Assembly (NCBI GenBank): GCA_036375895.1
Contig: DASVBJ010000091.1
Coordinates: forward strand, 1 to 7,515
DNA: 7,515 bases
Direction of reading: 5' to 3'
Source: DASVBJ01 sp036375895
GTDB taxonomy: Bacteria; Actinomycetota; Actinomycetes; JACCUZ01
Below, piece by piece: positions 1-5,903 of the stretch; positions within the stretch are counted from its first letter, which is position 1; each line of letters starts with the position of its first letter. A program made the translations under genes and the position numbers. The notes beneath the pieces are model-generated. The model made no database searches. It saw nothing but the letters and a program-made list of their open reading frames with translations, and had not been told where the DNA came from.

Positions 1-1
1 C

Positions 2-319
2 ATGGCTCACTCCTCCTCCGGCTGGCAGACGCCCGAGCGACGTGCCGTGGGTGCCCGCAGGACCGCGGCCCTGACCGCGCTGCTGGCGCTGGCCGGCGTC
101 GGCGCGACCGGCGCGGTCGCCGCGGCGGTCACGCACACCTCTGCGGGTAGCGGTGCCACGACGGGCAGCGCGGCGAGCGACGACTCCGCGGGGGGCGACG
201 ACGGCTCGACCGGCAGCGGCACGAGCAGCGACTCGTCGAACGGCTCCGGTTGGGGCGCCTGGGGCAGTCTCGGCGGGGGCTCCGGCACCAGCCCGCATGC
301 GTCCTCCGGCGGCTCGTGA
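2..319 (+). CDS. Small membrane-anchored or exported Ser/Gly-rich protein (start uncertain)
   Basis: Unrecognised protein of 105 residues if the ATG at position 2 is the true start. Only one base precedes it, so the gene could begin upstream. A short Arg-rich cytoplasmic N-terminus (residues 1-20) is followed by one hydrophobic Ala/Leu/Gly segment (about 22-43). The remaining ~60 residues are low-complexity Ser, Gly, Thr and Asp, as in a flexible extracytoplasmic tail. Just after the membrane segment is SGATTGS (residues 50-56), which resembles the SGAT core at which ApbE attaches FMN in NqrC/RnfG-type proteins, although the surrounding FMN_bind domain is absent. The stop overlaps the apbE start (TGATG), so it is the first visible member of the redox operon. 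The match to a flavinylation site may be chance in Ser/Gly-rich sequence. Confidence 0.7.
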   Translation: MAHSSSGWQTPERRAVGARRTAALTALLALAGVGATGAVAAAVTHTSAGSGATTGSAASDDSAGGDDGSTGSGTSSDSSNGSGWGAWGSLGGGSGTSPHASSGGS

Positions 320-1272
320 TGACCGCGACGACGGCGGACGCGCTGCTCGCCGACGCCGACTGGTCCGCGCTCGGCACCCGGGTCCGCCTGGTGGTGACCG
401 ACCCGTCGGCCCTGCCGGAGGCCATCGGGATGCTGCGCGCCGAGCTGGACGCGGTCGACCTGGCCTGCAGCCGGTTCCGCGCGGACTCCGAGCTGCGTCG
501 GCTGGACGCCGCCGGCGGGCGGCCGGTCCCCGTCAGCGCGCTGCTGGCGGAGGCGGTGGACGTGGCCCTGCTGGCCGCCCGGCGCACCGACGGCGACGTC
601 GACCCGACGGTGGGGCGGGCGCTGGACGCCGCCGGCTACGACCGGGACTTCCGGCTGGTGCCGCCGGAGGGGCCGGCCGTGCACGTCGTACCCGTGCCGG
701 CGCCCGGCTGGCAGCAGCTGCACCTGGACCGTGAGCGCCGGCTGCTGACGGTGCCGGCCGGCGTCCGCCTGGACCTCGGCGCGACCGCGAAGGCGCTCAG
801 CGCCGACCGGGCCGCCACCCAGATCGCCGATCGGCTCGGCTGTGGCGTGCTGGTGTCGCTCGGGGGCGACGTCCGGGTGGCCGGGCCGGTGCCGGTCGGC
901 GGCTGGCAGGTGCGGGTGCAGGACGTGGTGGGGTCCGTTGACGACGAGCCGGACGGCCCCCACGCCCAGGTGACCCTCTGGGCCGGCGGGCTCGCCACCT
1001 CGGGCACGACCGCCCGGCGCTGGGTGCGCGGCGGCGACGTCCTGCACCACATCATCGACCCGCGGCGGGGCCTGCCGGCCCGCTCGCCGTGGCGGACGGT
1101 GTCGGTCGTGGCCGGCAGCTGCGTGGCCGCGAACACTGCCAGCACCGCCGCGATCATCCGGGGCTCCGGGGCGGCGGGGTGGCTGGCCCAGGTCGGCTGT
1201 GCCGCGCGGCTCGTCGGCGTCGACGGGACGGTACGGACCGTGGGCGGCTGGCCGGCCGAGGCGGCGCGGTGA
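319..1272 (+). CDS. apbE: ApbE-family FAD:protein FMN transferase
   Basis: A 317-residue protein of the ApbE family, enzymes that use FAD and Mg2+ to attach FMN covalently to Ser/Thr of target proteins. Family blocks appear in order: CSRFRADSEL (about 50-59), DVDPTVGRAL (about 93-102), the flavin-binding LDLGATAKALSAD (about 152-164), VSLGGDVRVAG (about 179-189), TSGTTARRW (about 227-235), HHIIDPRRG (about 243-251) and ANTAST (271-276). The last block is normally A-D-A-x-A-T, in which the Asp helps bind the metal; here it is Asn272, with Thr276 kept. No signal peptide or lipobox is visible from this start or from in-frame upstream codons, so the enzyme looks cytoplasmic. The ATG was chosen because it overlaps the previous stop; a GTG one codon earlier is possible. 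It overlaps the next gene by GTGA. The natural substrate, an FMN_bind protein, is not identified in the window. Confidence 0.9.
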   Translation: MTATTADALLADADWSALGTRVRLVVTDPSALPEAIGMLRAELDAVDLACSRFRADSELRRLDAAGGRPVPVSALLAEAVDVALLAARRTDGDVDPTVGRALDAAGYDRDFRLVPPEGPAVHVVPVPAPGWQQLHLDRERRLLTVPAGVRLDLGATAKALSADRAATQIADRLGCGVLVSLGGDVRVAGPVPVGGWQVRVQDVVGSVDDEPDGPHAQVTLWAGGLATSGTTARRWVRGGDVLHHIIDPRRGLPARSPWRTVSVVAGSCVAANTASTAAIIRGSGAAGWLAQVGCAARLVGVDGTVRTVGGWPAEAAR

Positions 1273-1892
1273 GCGCGACCTGGGTCCTCAGCCGGGCCAC
1301 CGGCGTCGTGTCGCTGCTGCTGCTCACGCTGGTCGTGGTGCTCGGCGTCGCCGTCAACCGGCAGGCGCGGCTGCCGGGCCTGCCCCGCTTCGCCGTGGCC
1401 GACCTGCACCGCAACGCCGCCCTCCTCAGCGTCAGCCTGCTGGCCGTGCACGTGGCCACCGTGGTCTACGACCCCTACGTGACGGTGCGCTGGGTCGACG
1501 CGCTGGTGCCGTTCGTCTCGTCGTACCTGCCGTTCTGGCTCGGCCTCGGCGCCCTGGCGCTGGACCTGCTCCTCGCCGTCGTGCTGACCAGCCTGTTGCG
1601 GCTGTCGATGCCGCGTCGCACGTGGCGGTCGGTGCACTGGCTGGCGTACGCCGCGTGGCCGGTCGCCGTGGTGCACGGCCTCGGCACCGGACCCGACCTG
1701 CGCGCCGGCAGCTTCTTGCTGCTGACGGTCGGCTGCGTGGCCGCCGTCCTCACCGCGGTCGGCTGGCGGGTGCGTGCGGCTGCGCGGGCGATCCCGGCCG
1801 GACAGCGTGCCGCCGCCCTCCACGCCGCCCTACGGCACACGCCGTCGGGCGCAGGCACCAGGCCGCCCGCTCCCCTCTCCCGCACCAGGTGA
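1269..1892 (+). CDS. Ferric-reductase-like di-heme transmembrane protein
   Basis: A 207-residue integral membrane protein with about five helices (roughly 10-29, 48-67, 89-110, 122-139 and 147-166). Two helices carry paired histidines with the spacing typical of the ferric reductase / NADPH oxidase membrane domain: His47 and His61, then His123 and His136. These would hold two b-type haems stacked across the membrane. There is no attached FAD/NAD(P)H-binding domain, so electrons must come from separate proteins; the NuoF-like and ferredoxin genes directly downstream are the obvious donors. The GTG start lies in a GTGA overlap with the apbE stop. The C-terminal ~35 residues are Ala/Arg/Pro-rich and probably cytoplasmic. 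The donor and acceptor are inferred from neighbours. The product is not a classical ferric reductase and its acceptor may not be iron. Confidence 0.85.
   Translation: MSATWVLSRATGVVSLLLLTLVVVLGVAVNRQARLPGLPRFAVADLHRNAALLSVSLLAVHVATVVYDPYVTVRWVDALVPFVSSYLPFWLGLGALALDLLLAVVLTSLLRLSMPRRTWRSVHWLAYAAWPVAVVHGLGTGPDLRAGSFLLLTVGCVAAVLTAVGWRVRAAARAIPAGQRAAALHAALRHTPSGAGTRPPAPLSRTR
1887..1892 (+). promoter_or_regulatory. Ribosome binding site of the NuoF-like gene
   Basis: AGGTGA overlaps the stop codon of the membrane gene and lies 4 nt before the ATG at 1897. The spacing is short but it is the only purine-rich match before that ATG, and it supports translational coupling. Confidence 0.4.
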
Positions 1893-1896
1893 CCCC

Positions 1897-3180
1897 ATGA
1901 CCGCTGTCATCGACCCCGCCGCCGGGCCTGCGCCCCGCGCTGCCGAGATGCCCCGCGTGCTGGCCCGCGACGGCGCGCCCGTCGACCTCGCCGGGCATCT
2001 GGCCCGCCACGGAGCCGTGCCCTGGCGCGGTGGCCCGAGGCTGCTGGCCGGCACCGCCGAGGAGGCCGGTCTGACCGGGCGGGGCGGGGCCGCCTTCCCG
2101 GTCGCGCGAAAGCTCCGCGCGGTCGCCGAGGCACCCGGACGCGCGGTGGTCGTCGCGAACGGCGCGGAGGGCGAGCCGGCGAGCGGCAAGGACCGCCAGC
2201 TGCTGTGGGCCAACCCGCACCTGGTGCTGGACGGCCTGCAGCTGGCCGCCGAGGCGGTGGGTGCCGCCACGGCGTACCTCTACGTGCATCCTGCGCCGGC
2301 CCTGCGGCGCCGGCTCGAGAACGCCTTCGTCGAGCGGGCCGCGGCCCGCTGCGACCGGCTCCCGGTCGCGCTCGTCGAGGCGCCTCGCCGGTTCCTGGCC
2401 GGCGAGGAGTCGGCCCTCGTCGGCGCGGTGCAGGGCGGACCGGGCCTGCCGAGGTCGACCCCGCCGCGCGTCTTCCAGCGAGGTGTCGGTGGCCGGCCGA
2501 CGCTGGTACAGAACGTCGAGACGCTGGCCCACCTCGCCCTCGTGGCACGTTACGGGGCCGCCTGGTTCCGGGCGGTCGGCACGGGCGACGAGCCGGGCAG
2601 CATGCTGGTCTCCCTGCACGACGTCGACGGCTCGCGCGGGGTGGCCGAGGTGCCCCTCGGCACCCCCCTCGCGGAGCTCGTGGACACCGGCCGGTCGCGG
2701 GCGGTGCTGGTCGGGGGGTACCACGGGGCGTGGCTTCCGGCCGCCGCCGCGGAGGAGCTGCCACTGACCAACCGTGCCCTGCGACCGCGCGGCGCGGCGG
2801 TGGGCGCCGGTGTGGTCGCCGCTCTCCCCCTCGACCGGTGCGGCCTGGTCGAGACGGCCCGCGTCGTCGGCTACCTCGCCCGCGAGTCCGCCGGGCAGTG
2901 CGGGCCGTGCCTCAACGGGCTGCCCCGGATCGCGTTGGCGCTGGGCGCGCTGGCGGAGCCGTTCCCCGCCGACCGGCTGGTCCACGACGTACGCCGGTGG
3001 GCCGGCCTGGTCGAGCGGCGCGGCGCCTGCCACCACCCGGACGGGACGGTCCGGCTGGTGCGCAGCGCCCTGCAGGTGTTCGCGGAGGAGCTGACCCGCC
3101 ACCGGGCCGGTCGGTGCGTCGCGAGTCGGCCGGCCCCGCCGTTCCTGCCGCTGCCCGCCGGGCCGGGGATGACCTCGTGA
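1897..3180 (+). CDS. NuoF-like FMN / iron-sulfur oxidoreductase subunit
   Basis: A 427-residue protein related to NuoF, the NADH- and FMN-binding 51-kDa subunit of complex I. The glycine-rich nucleotide/FMN loop is GRGGAAFPVARK (61-72). The second flavin block is NGAEGEPASGKDR (88-100), matching NuoF N-A-D-E-x-E-P-G-T-x-K-D-R. FLAGEESALVG (about 166-176) and the following PR...PP...PTLVQNVETL stretch are the GEET block. A short SLBB-like segment (VPLGT...VLVGGYHGAW) follows. The N3 cluster region reads ESAGQCGPCLNG (330-341), with Cys335, Cys338 and a distant Cys378. The first cysteine of the canonical ESCGxCxPC is Ala332, so only three of four normal ligands are present. The protein lacks NuoE and NuoG partners and is followed by a ferredoxin through a GTGA overlap. 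The likely role is passing electrons from NAD(P)H through FMN to the ferredoxin or membrane haem; donor identity is inferred. Confidence 0.87.
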   Translation: MTAVIDPAAGPAPRAAEMPRVLARDGAPVDLAGHLARHGAVPWRGGPRLLAGTAEEAGLTGRGGAAFPVARKLRAVAEAPGRAVVVANGAEGEPASGKDRQLLWANPHLVLDGLQLAAEAVGAATAYLYVHPAPALRRRLENAFVERAAARCDRLPVALVEAPRRFLAGEESALVGAVQGGPGLPRSTPPRVFQRGVGGRPTLVQNVETLAHLALVARYGAAWFRAVGTGDEPGSMLVSLHDVDGSRGVAEVPLGTPLAELVDTGRSRAVLVGGYHGAWLPAAAAEELPLTNRALRPRGAAVGAGVVAALPLDRCGLVETARVVGYLARESAGQCGPCLNGLPRIALALGALAEPFPADRLVHDVRRWAGLVERRGACHHPDGTVRLVRSALQVFAEELTRHRAGRCVASRPAPPFLPLPAGPGMTS

Positions 3181-3383
3181 CCACCCTGCGTGTCGACCGC
3201 ATCGCCTGCACGGGGCACGGCCTGTGCGCAGAGCTGCTGCCCGAGGGCATCACGCTGGACGAGTGGGGCTACCCGATCGTGGCTTCGGGCGAGGTGCCGG
3301 CGAGCCTGCTGCGACAGGCCCGCCGGGCGGCGTCGGCCTGCCCGGCGCTCGCGCTGGTCCTGGAAGGTCGACCGAAGACGTGA
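3177..3383 (+). CDS. Small single-cluster ferredoxin (CxxHxxC...CP type)
   Basis: A 68-residue ferredoxin. The ligand pattern is Cys11-x2-His14-x2-Cys17 and Cys55-Pro56. This matches the small actinobacterial ferredoxins, often found beside P450 genes, that hold one [3Fe-4S] cluster, or a [4Fe-4S] cluster with His as a possible ligand in the place of the usual second Cys. No P450 is nearby; the partner here is the NuoF-like protein, whose last codons it overlaps (GTGA), suggesting near-equal production. The GTG at 3177 was chosen because of this overlap and because it places the first Cys at residue 11. It is a soluble cytoplasmic electron carrier, probably linking the flavoprotein to the di-heme membrane protein. 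It is the last gene of the redox operon. Confidence 0.88.
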   Translation: MTTLRVDRIACTGHGLCAELLPEGITLDEWGYPIVASGEVPASLLRQARRAASACPALALVLEGRPKT

Positions 3384-3396
3384 CGAGGGCGCGCGC

Positions 3397-4344
3397 TCAG
3401 CCGCCGAGCAGCCGCGTCTTCTGCGCCTCAAACTCCTCCGGCGTGAGGATGCCCTCGTCGCGCAGCGCGGCGAGCTTGCGGAGCTGGTCGGCGACGTCGA
3501 CCGGCGGCGCTGCGGCGGCCGCCGCTGCCGCGGGTGCCGCGGGCGCCGCGGCGGCGCCCATGGCGACGCCGGCCAGACCGGGGTTCACGTGCAGGTACTG
3601 CGACTGGCGCTCGACCGTCTTCTTGTGGCGAGCCTCGCTGACGAGGGGCATGAGCAGGTCGACGACACTGTGCGGGTGCTCGATGTTGTCGAGCACGACC
3701 TGGCCGCTCGTCGTACCGCCCTCGGAGATCCCGGTCGCGCTGAACATGCCCGCGGACTCCGCCGCATAGGCCGGGTCCTCCAGGGTCAGCACCACGTCGC
3801 CGACGTCCTTGCCGCGCTGCCACATGGCCTGGCGGACGTCCATGTCCTTCACCGACCACAGCGGCACCGACTCGGAGCGGGTGCCGAGCATCCCGGACTC
3901 GATCTGGATGCGGTCCTTCGTGATGCGGTAGCGGGCCTTGGCCACGCCCGTGGCGCTCGCGCTCATGTCCTTGCTCTCGCCGAACCACAGCGTGTTGGGG
4001 TCCTCGGCCCAGGCCGCCGTCCGCTTGCCGGCCTGCTCGGCCATCGCCGCCTTGGCCTGGCCGGCGACCTGCTTGCCGGAGGAGACCGCAGTGTCGGCCG
4101 CCTGCTTGAGCCGGTCCTTCCAGCCGCCCTTGGCGGGCGACGCCGGCTGGGTCGCGTGCTCGGGCTGTGCGGCGGGCGGCGGAGGGGGCGATGCCGGCGC
4201 CGGCGGAGGGTACGTCCCGCTCAGCTGGTCCGTGGTGGTCACGCCCGCGTTCGAGACGTGCTCGCTCCAGCTCGCCCCGTCCCAGTAGCGCAGCTCGTGC
4301 GCACCCGACGGGTCCGCCTGCCAGCCGGCCGCAGCCGCCATCAT
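3397..4344 (-). CDS. DUF2510 / PH-like / SHOCT domain protein
   Basis: A 315-residue protein with three modules. Residues ~7-30 (GW..DPSG...RYWDG..W) are a DUF2510 motif, common at the N-terminus of actinobacterial membrane or envelope proteins. A Pro-rich linker (about 46-70) and a Lys/Ala helical stretch (about 75-110) follow. Residues from ~117 (LWFGE..., YRITKDRIQIESG, VPLWSVKDMDV) look like a bacterial PH-like domain. After an Ala/Pro-rich linker, the last ~30 residues (DQLRKLAALRDEGILTPEEFEAQK) are a SHOCT domain, a short oligomerisation or binding helix pair. No membrane helix is seen. Two adjacent ATG codons (4344 and 4341) can start it; a run of seven G with a preceding GA lies just upstream and does not separate them. 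The gene converges on the redox operon with 13 bp between stops. Function is unknown. Confidence 0.88.
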   Translation of the reverse strand: MMAAAAGWQADPSGAHELRYWDGASWSEHVSNAGVTTTDQLSGTYPPPAPASPPPPPAAQPEHATQPASPAKGGWKDRLKQAADTAVSSGKQVAGQAKAAMAEQAGKRTAAWAEDPNTLWFGESKDMSASATGVAKARYRITKDRIQIESGMLGTRSESVPLWSVKDMDVRQAMWQRGKDVGDVVLTLEDPAYAAESAGMFSATGISEGGTTSGQVVLDNIEHPHSVVDLLMPLVSEARHKKTVERQSQYLHVNPGLAGVAMGAAAAPAAPAAAAAAAAPPVDVADQLRKLAALRDEGILTPEEFEAQKTRLLGG

Positions 4345-4472
4345 GTCCCCCCCTCGTCGCCGCCCCGTGCGGCGCCCCGACGAGTTTGCCAGCCGGCTCT
4401 CCAGCCGGAGGGGTGTTTGCGCCGACTTCCCGCAGATCGGGATCACGACCGGCAGCAGCGGGCCGCTGGCGG
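4345..4472. other. Non-coding gap between the Nudix and SHOCT genes
   Basis: This 128-bp gap has no convincing ORF. It carries three short inverted repeats: CCGGCT/AGCCGG (4393-4408, 4-nt loop), TCCCG/CGGGA (4428-4442, 5-nt loop) and one beside the Nudix stop (listed separately). No clear -10/-35 pair for the SHOCT gene was recognised, so that gene may be transcribed from here or by read-through from the proteasome operon. Confidence 0.5.
4456..4468 (-). terminator. Weak candidate hairpin at the end of the proteasome operon
   Basis: CAGCG-GGC-CGCTG is a perfect 5-bp stem with a 3-nt loop starting about 4 nt beyond the Nudix stop. It has no T-tract, as is common in high-GC actinobacteria, and is short. 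It could be chance in such GC-rich sequence. Confidence 0.25.
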
Positions 4473-5030
4473 TCAGAGCAGGCCGATGGCGTCGAGAGCG
4501 AGGTAGCCGAGGTCGACGTCCGTCGTGTTCCCGGCCCGGAGGGTTGCCCGGAAGGCGTCGATCGACAGCACGACGGGCTCGCAGTACTCGTCGCCGCCCC
4601 AGGACGTGACCTCCCCCACCCGCAGACAGTCGCGGGCGACGGCGACGTGCCGCCGCCACGTCGAGGCGCCGAAGGCCCAGCAGGAGCCGATCACCTCGGC
4701 CGCCTCGGCCTCGAACCCGGTCTCCTCGCGCAGCTCGCGCAGTGCGGCGTCGGCGATCGTCTCCCCCTCGTCGACGATGCCTCCAGGCATGTCGAGCAGC
4801 ACGGCGCCGGGCCCGGGGCGGAACTGCCGGGCCATCACGACGTTGCCCTCGGCGGTGAGGGCCAGGACCGCGACGGTGGTGAAGCCGATCGTGTGGATGT
4901 CCCAGTCGGACACCGATCCGTCGGGCATCCGGTAGGTGCGGGTGACGACCGGCAGCCAGCCCGACGTCCGGGGCCGCTCGGACAGCAGATGCCACGGCCC
5001 CACGCCTCGCGCGGGCTGCGGGCTGCTCAC
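4473..5030 (-). CDS. Nudix hydrolase, ADP-ribose-pyrophosphatase-like
   Basis: A 185-residue Nudix hydrolase. The Nudix box matches GX5EX7REUXEEXGU exactly at residues 84-106: Gly84, Glu90, Arg98-Glu99-Leu100, Glu102-Glu103 and Gly105-Phe106. Those glutamates bind the catalytic Mg2+. The preceding ARQFRPGPG...DMPGG resembles the Q-[FY]-R-P segment of ADP-ribose or nucleotide-sugar pyrophosphatases, which suggests an NDP-X substrate, but this cannot be settled from sequence alone. The GTG start forms a GTGA overlap with the prcA stop, so it is translationally coupled to the proteasome alpha subunit and is probably the last gene of that operon. It may handle nucleotide damage products or ADP-ribose; a functional tie to protein degradation is only inferred from position. 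Confidence 0.9.
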   Translation of the reverse strand: MSSPQPARGVGPWHLLSERPRTSGWLPVVTRTYRMPDGSVSDWDIHTIGFTTVAVLALTAEGNVVMARQFRPGPGAVLLDMPGGIVDEGETIADAALRELREETGFEAEAAEVIGSCWAFGASTWRRHVAVARDCLRVGEVTSWGGDEYCEPVVLSIDAFRATLRAGNTTDVDLGYLALDAIGLL

Positions 5031-5854
5031 GCCCCGGGATCGGTGGGCCCGGCCGGCCCGGGCGGCTCCTCGGCTCCACCCGCGAGCGAGGTCGGTGGCG
5101 GGGTCTCGCGCTCGTCCGGGGCCGTCCCCGGGGCGCCCGTAGGTTCCCCGGTCGGCTCCTGACCGAGGAGACGGGCGAGCTGATGGCCGCCGATCCGGCG
5201 GAACTTGCGCCGCGGACGGCCGCGTTCGAGCACCGCCACCTCGAGCTGGGTCGGGGTGAGGGTGCGCTGCTCGCCGCCCGCGGGGTCACGGCCGAGCAGC
5301 TCCACGGCGAGCGTGAGGGCTTCGCCCAGCGGCATGCCGTCGTGGTAGCGCTCCTCGAGCCCCTGGCTGATCTGCTCGGCCTGGCCGCCCATCGCGACGT
5401 AGCCGTGCTCGTCGGCCACGGACCCGTCGTACGTCAGCCGGTACATCTGGTCCTCGTCCGGGGTGTCGCCGACCTCGGCGACGACGATCTCGACCTCGTA
5501 CGGCTTGGACTCCTGGGTGAAGATGGTGCCGAGCGTCTGGGCGTAGGCGTTGGCCAGCCCGCGGCCGCTGACGTCGCGGCGGTCGTACGAGTAGCCGCGC
5601 AGGTCGGCGAGACGCACACCGGCGACCCGGAGGTTCTCGAACTCGTTGTACTTGCCCACCGCCGCGAACGCGATGCGGTCGTAGATCTCGCTGATCTTGT
5701 GCAGAGCGCGGGAGAGGTTCTCGGCGACGAAGAGGATGCCGCCGTCATAGGCGAGGACGACCACGCTGCGGCCACGGGCGATGCCCTTGCGGGCATAGTC
5801 GGCCCGGTCCTTCATGAGCTGCTCGGGCGAGACGTATCCGAACGGCATCGTCAC
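5027..5854 (-). CDS. prcA: 20S proteasome alpha subunit PrcA
   Basis: Alpha subunit of the actinobacterial 20S core, forming the outer heptameric rings that gate substrate entry and dock the Mpa/ARC ATPase. It has 275 residues. The gate-forming N-terminus (PFGYVSPEQLMKDRADYARK) and the core segments RSVVVLAYDGGILFVAEN, KISEIYDRIAFAAVGKYNEF, RDVSGRGLANAYAQTLGTIF and YEVEIVVAEV align closely with mycobacterial PrcA as I remember it. The body ends with RPRRKFRRI and is followed by a ~45-residue Pro/Gly/Glu-rich disordered tail, longer than in Mycobacterium (about 248 residues in total). The GTG at 5854 is preferred because AAGGAG lies 8 nt before it; an ATG two codons later (5848) is the alternative. 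It sits 49 nt after prcB and overlaps the Nudix gene by GTGA. Confidence 0.97.
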   Translation of the reverse strand: MTMPFGYVSPEQLMKDRADYARKGIARGRSVVVLAYDGGILFVAENLSRALHKISEIYDRIAFAAVGKYNEFENLRVAGVRLADLRGYSYDRRDVSGRGLANAYAQTLGTIFTQESKPYEVEIVVAEVGDTPDEDQMYRLTYDGSVADEHGYVAMGGQAEQISQGLEERYHDGMPLGEALTLAVELLGRDPAGGEQRTLTPTQLEVAVLERGRPRRKFRRIGGHQLARLLGQEPTGEPTGAPGTAPDERETPPPTSLAGGAEEPPGPAGPTDPGA

Positions 5855-5862
5855 GGCGTGGG

Positions 5863-5868
5863 CTCCTT
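5863..5868 (-). promoter_or_regulatory. Ribosome binding site of prcA
   Basis: AAGGAG on the minus strand lies 8 nt before the GTG at 5854 but 14 nt before the ATG at 5848. It therefore favours the GTG start. Confidence 0.7.
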
Positions 5869-5903
5869 AACGAGACGTCGTCGTACGGCGGGAGAGGTCC
5901 GGC

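Noticed and set aside
7..1823. Long minus-strand open frames opposite the redox operon
   Set aside because: High-GC shadow frames: compositionally biased, no recognisable motif, and lying opposite well-supported ApbE and membrane-protein genes.
2205..3176. Plus-strand open frame continuing upstream of the ferredoxin
   Set aside because: Only the part from the GTG at 3177 has ferredoxin character; the rest is an out-of-frame reading of the NuoF-like gene.
4393..4408. CCGGCT/AGCCGG hairpin as a strong terminator
   Set aside because: A 6-bp stem without a T-tract in very GC-rich DNA is weak evidence; kept only as a note in the gap entry.
3190..4506. 438-residue plus-strand open frame
   Set aside because: It lies opposite the SHOCT gene and is Arg/Gly/Leu-rich with no motif; the minus-strand frame has clear domains.
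4345..5289. Long minus-strand open frame upstream of the SHOCT start, which would extend that protein to 630 residues
   Set aside because: The extra part is Arg/Pro/Ser-rich frame-shadow sequence lying over the Nudix and prcA genes. DUF2510 right after the ATG at 4344/4341 marks the real start.
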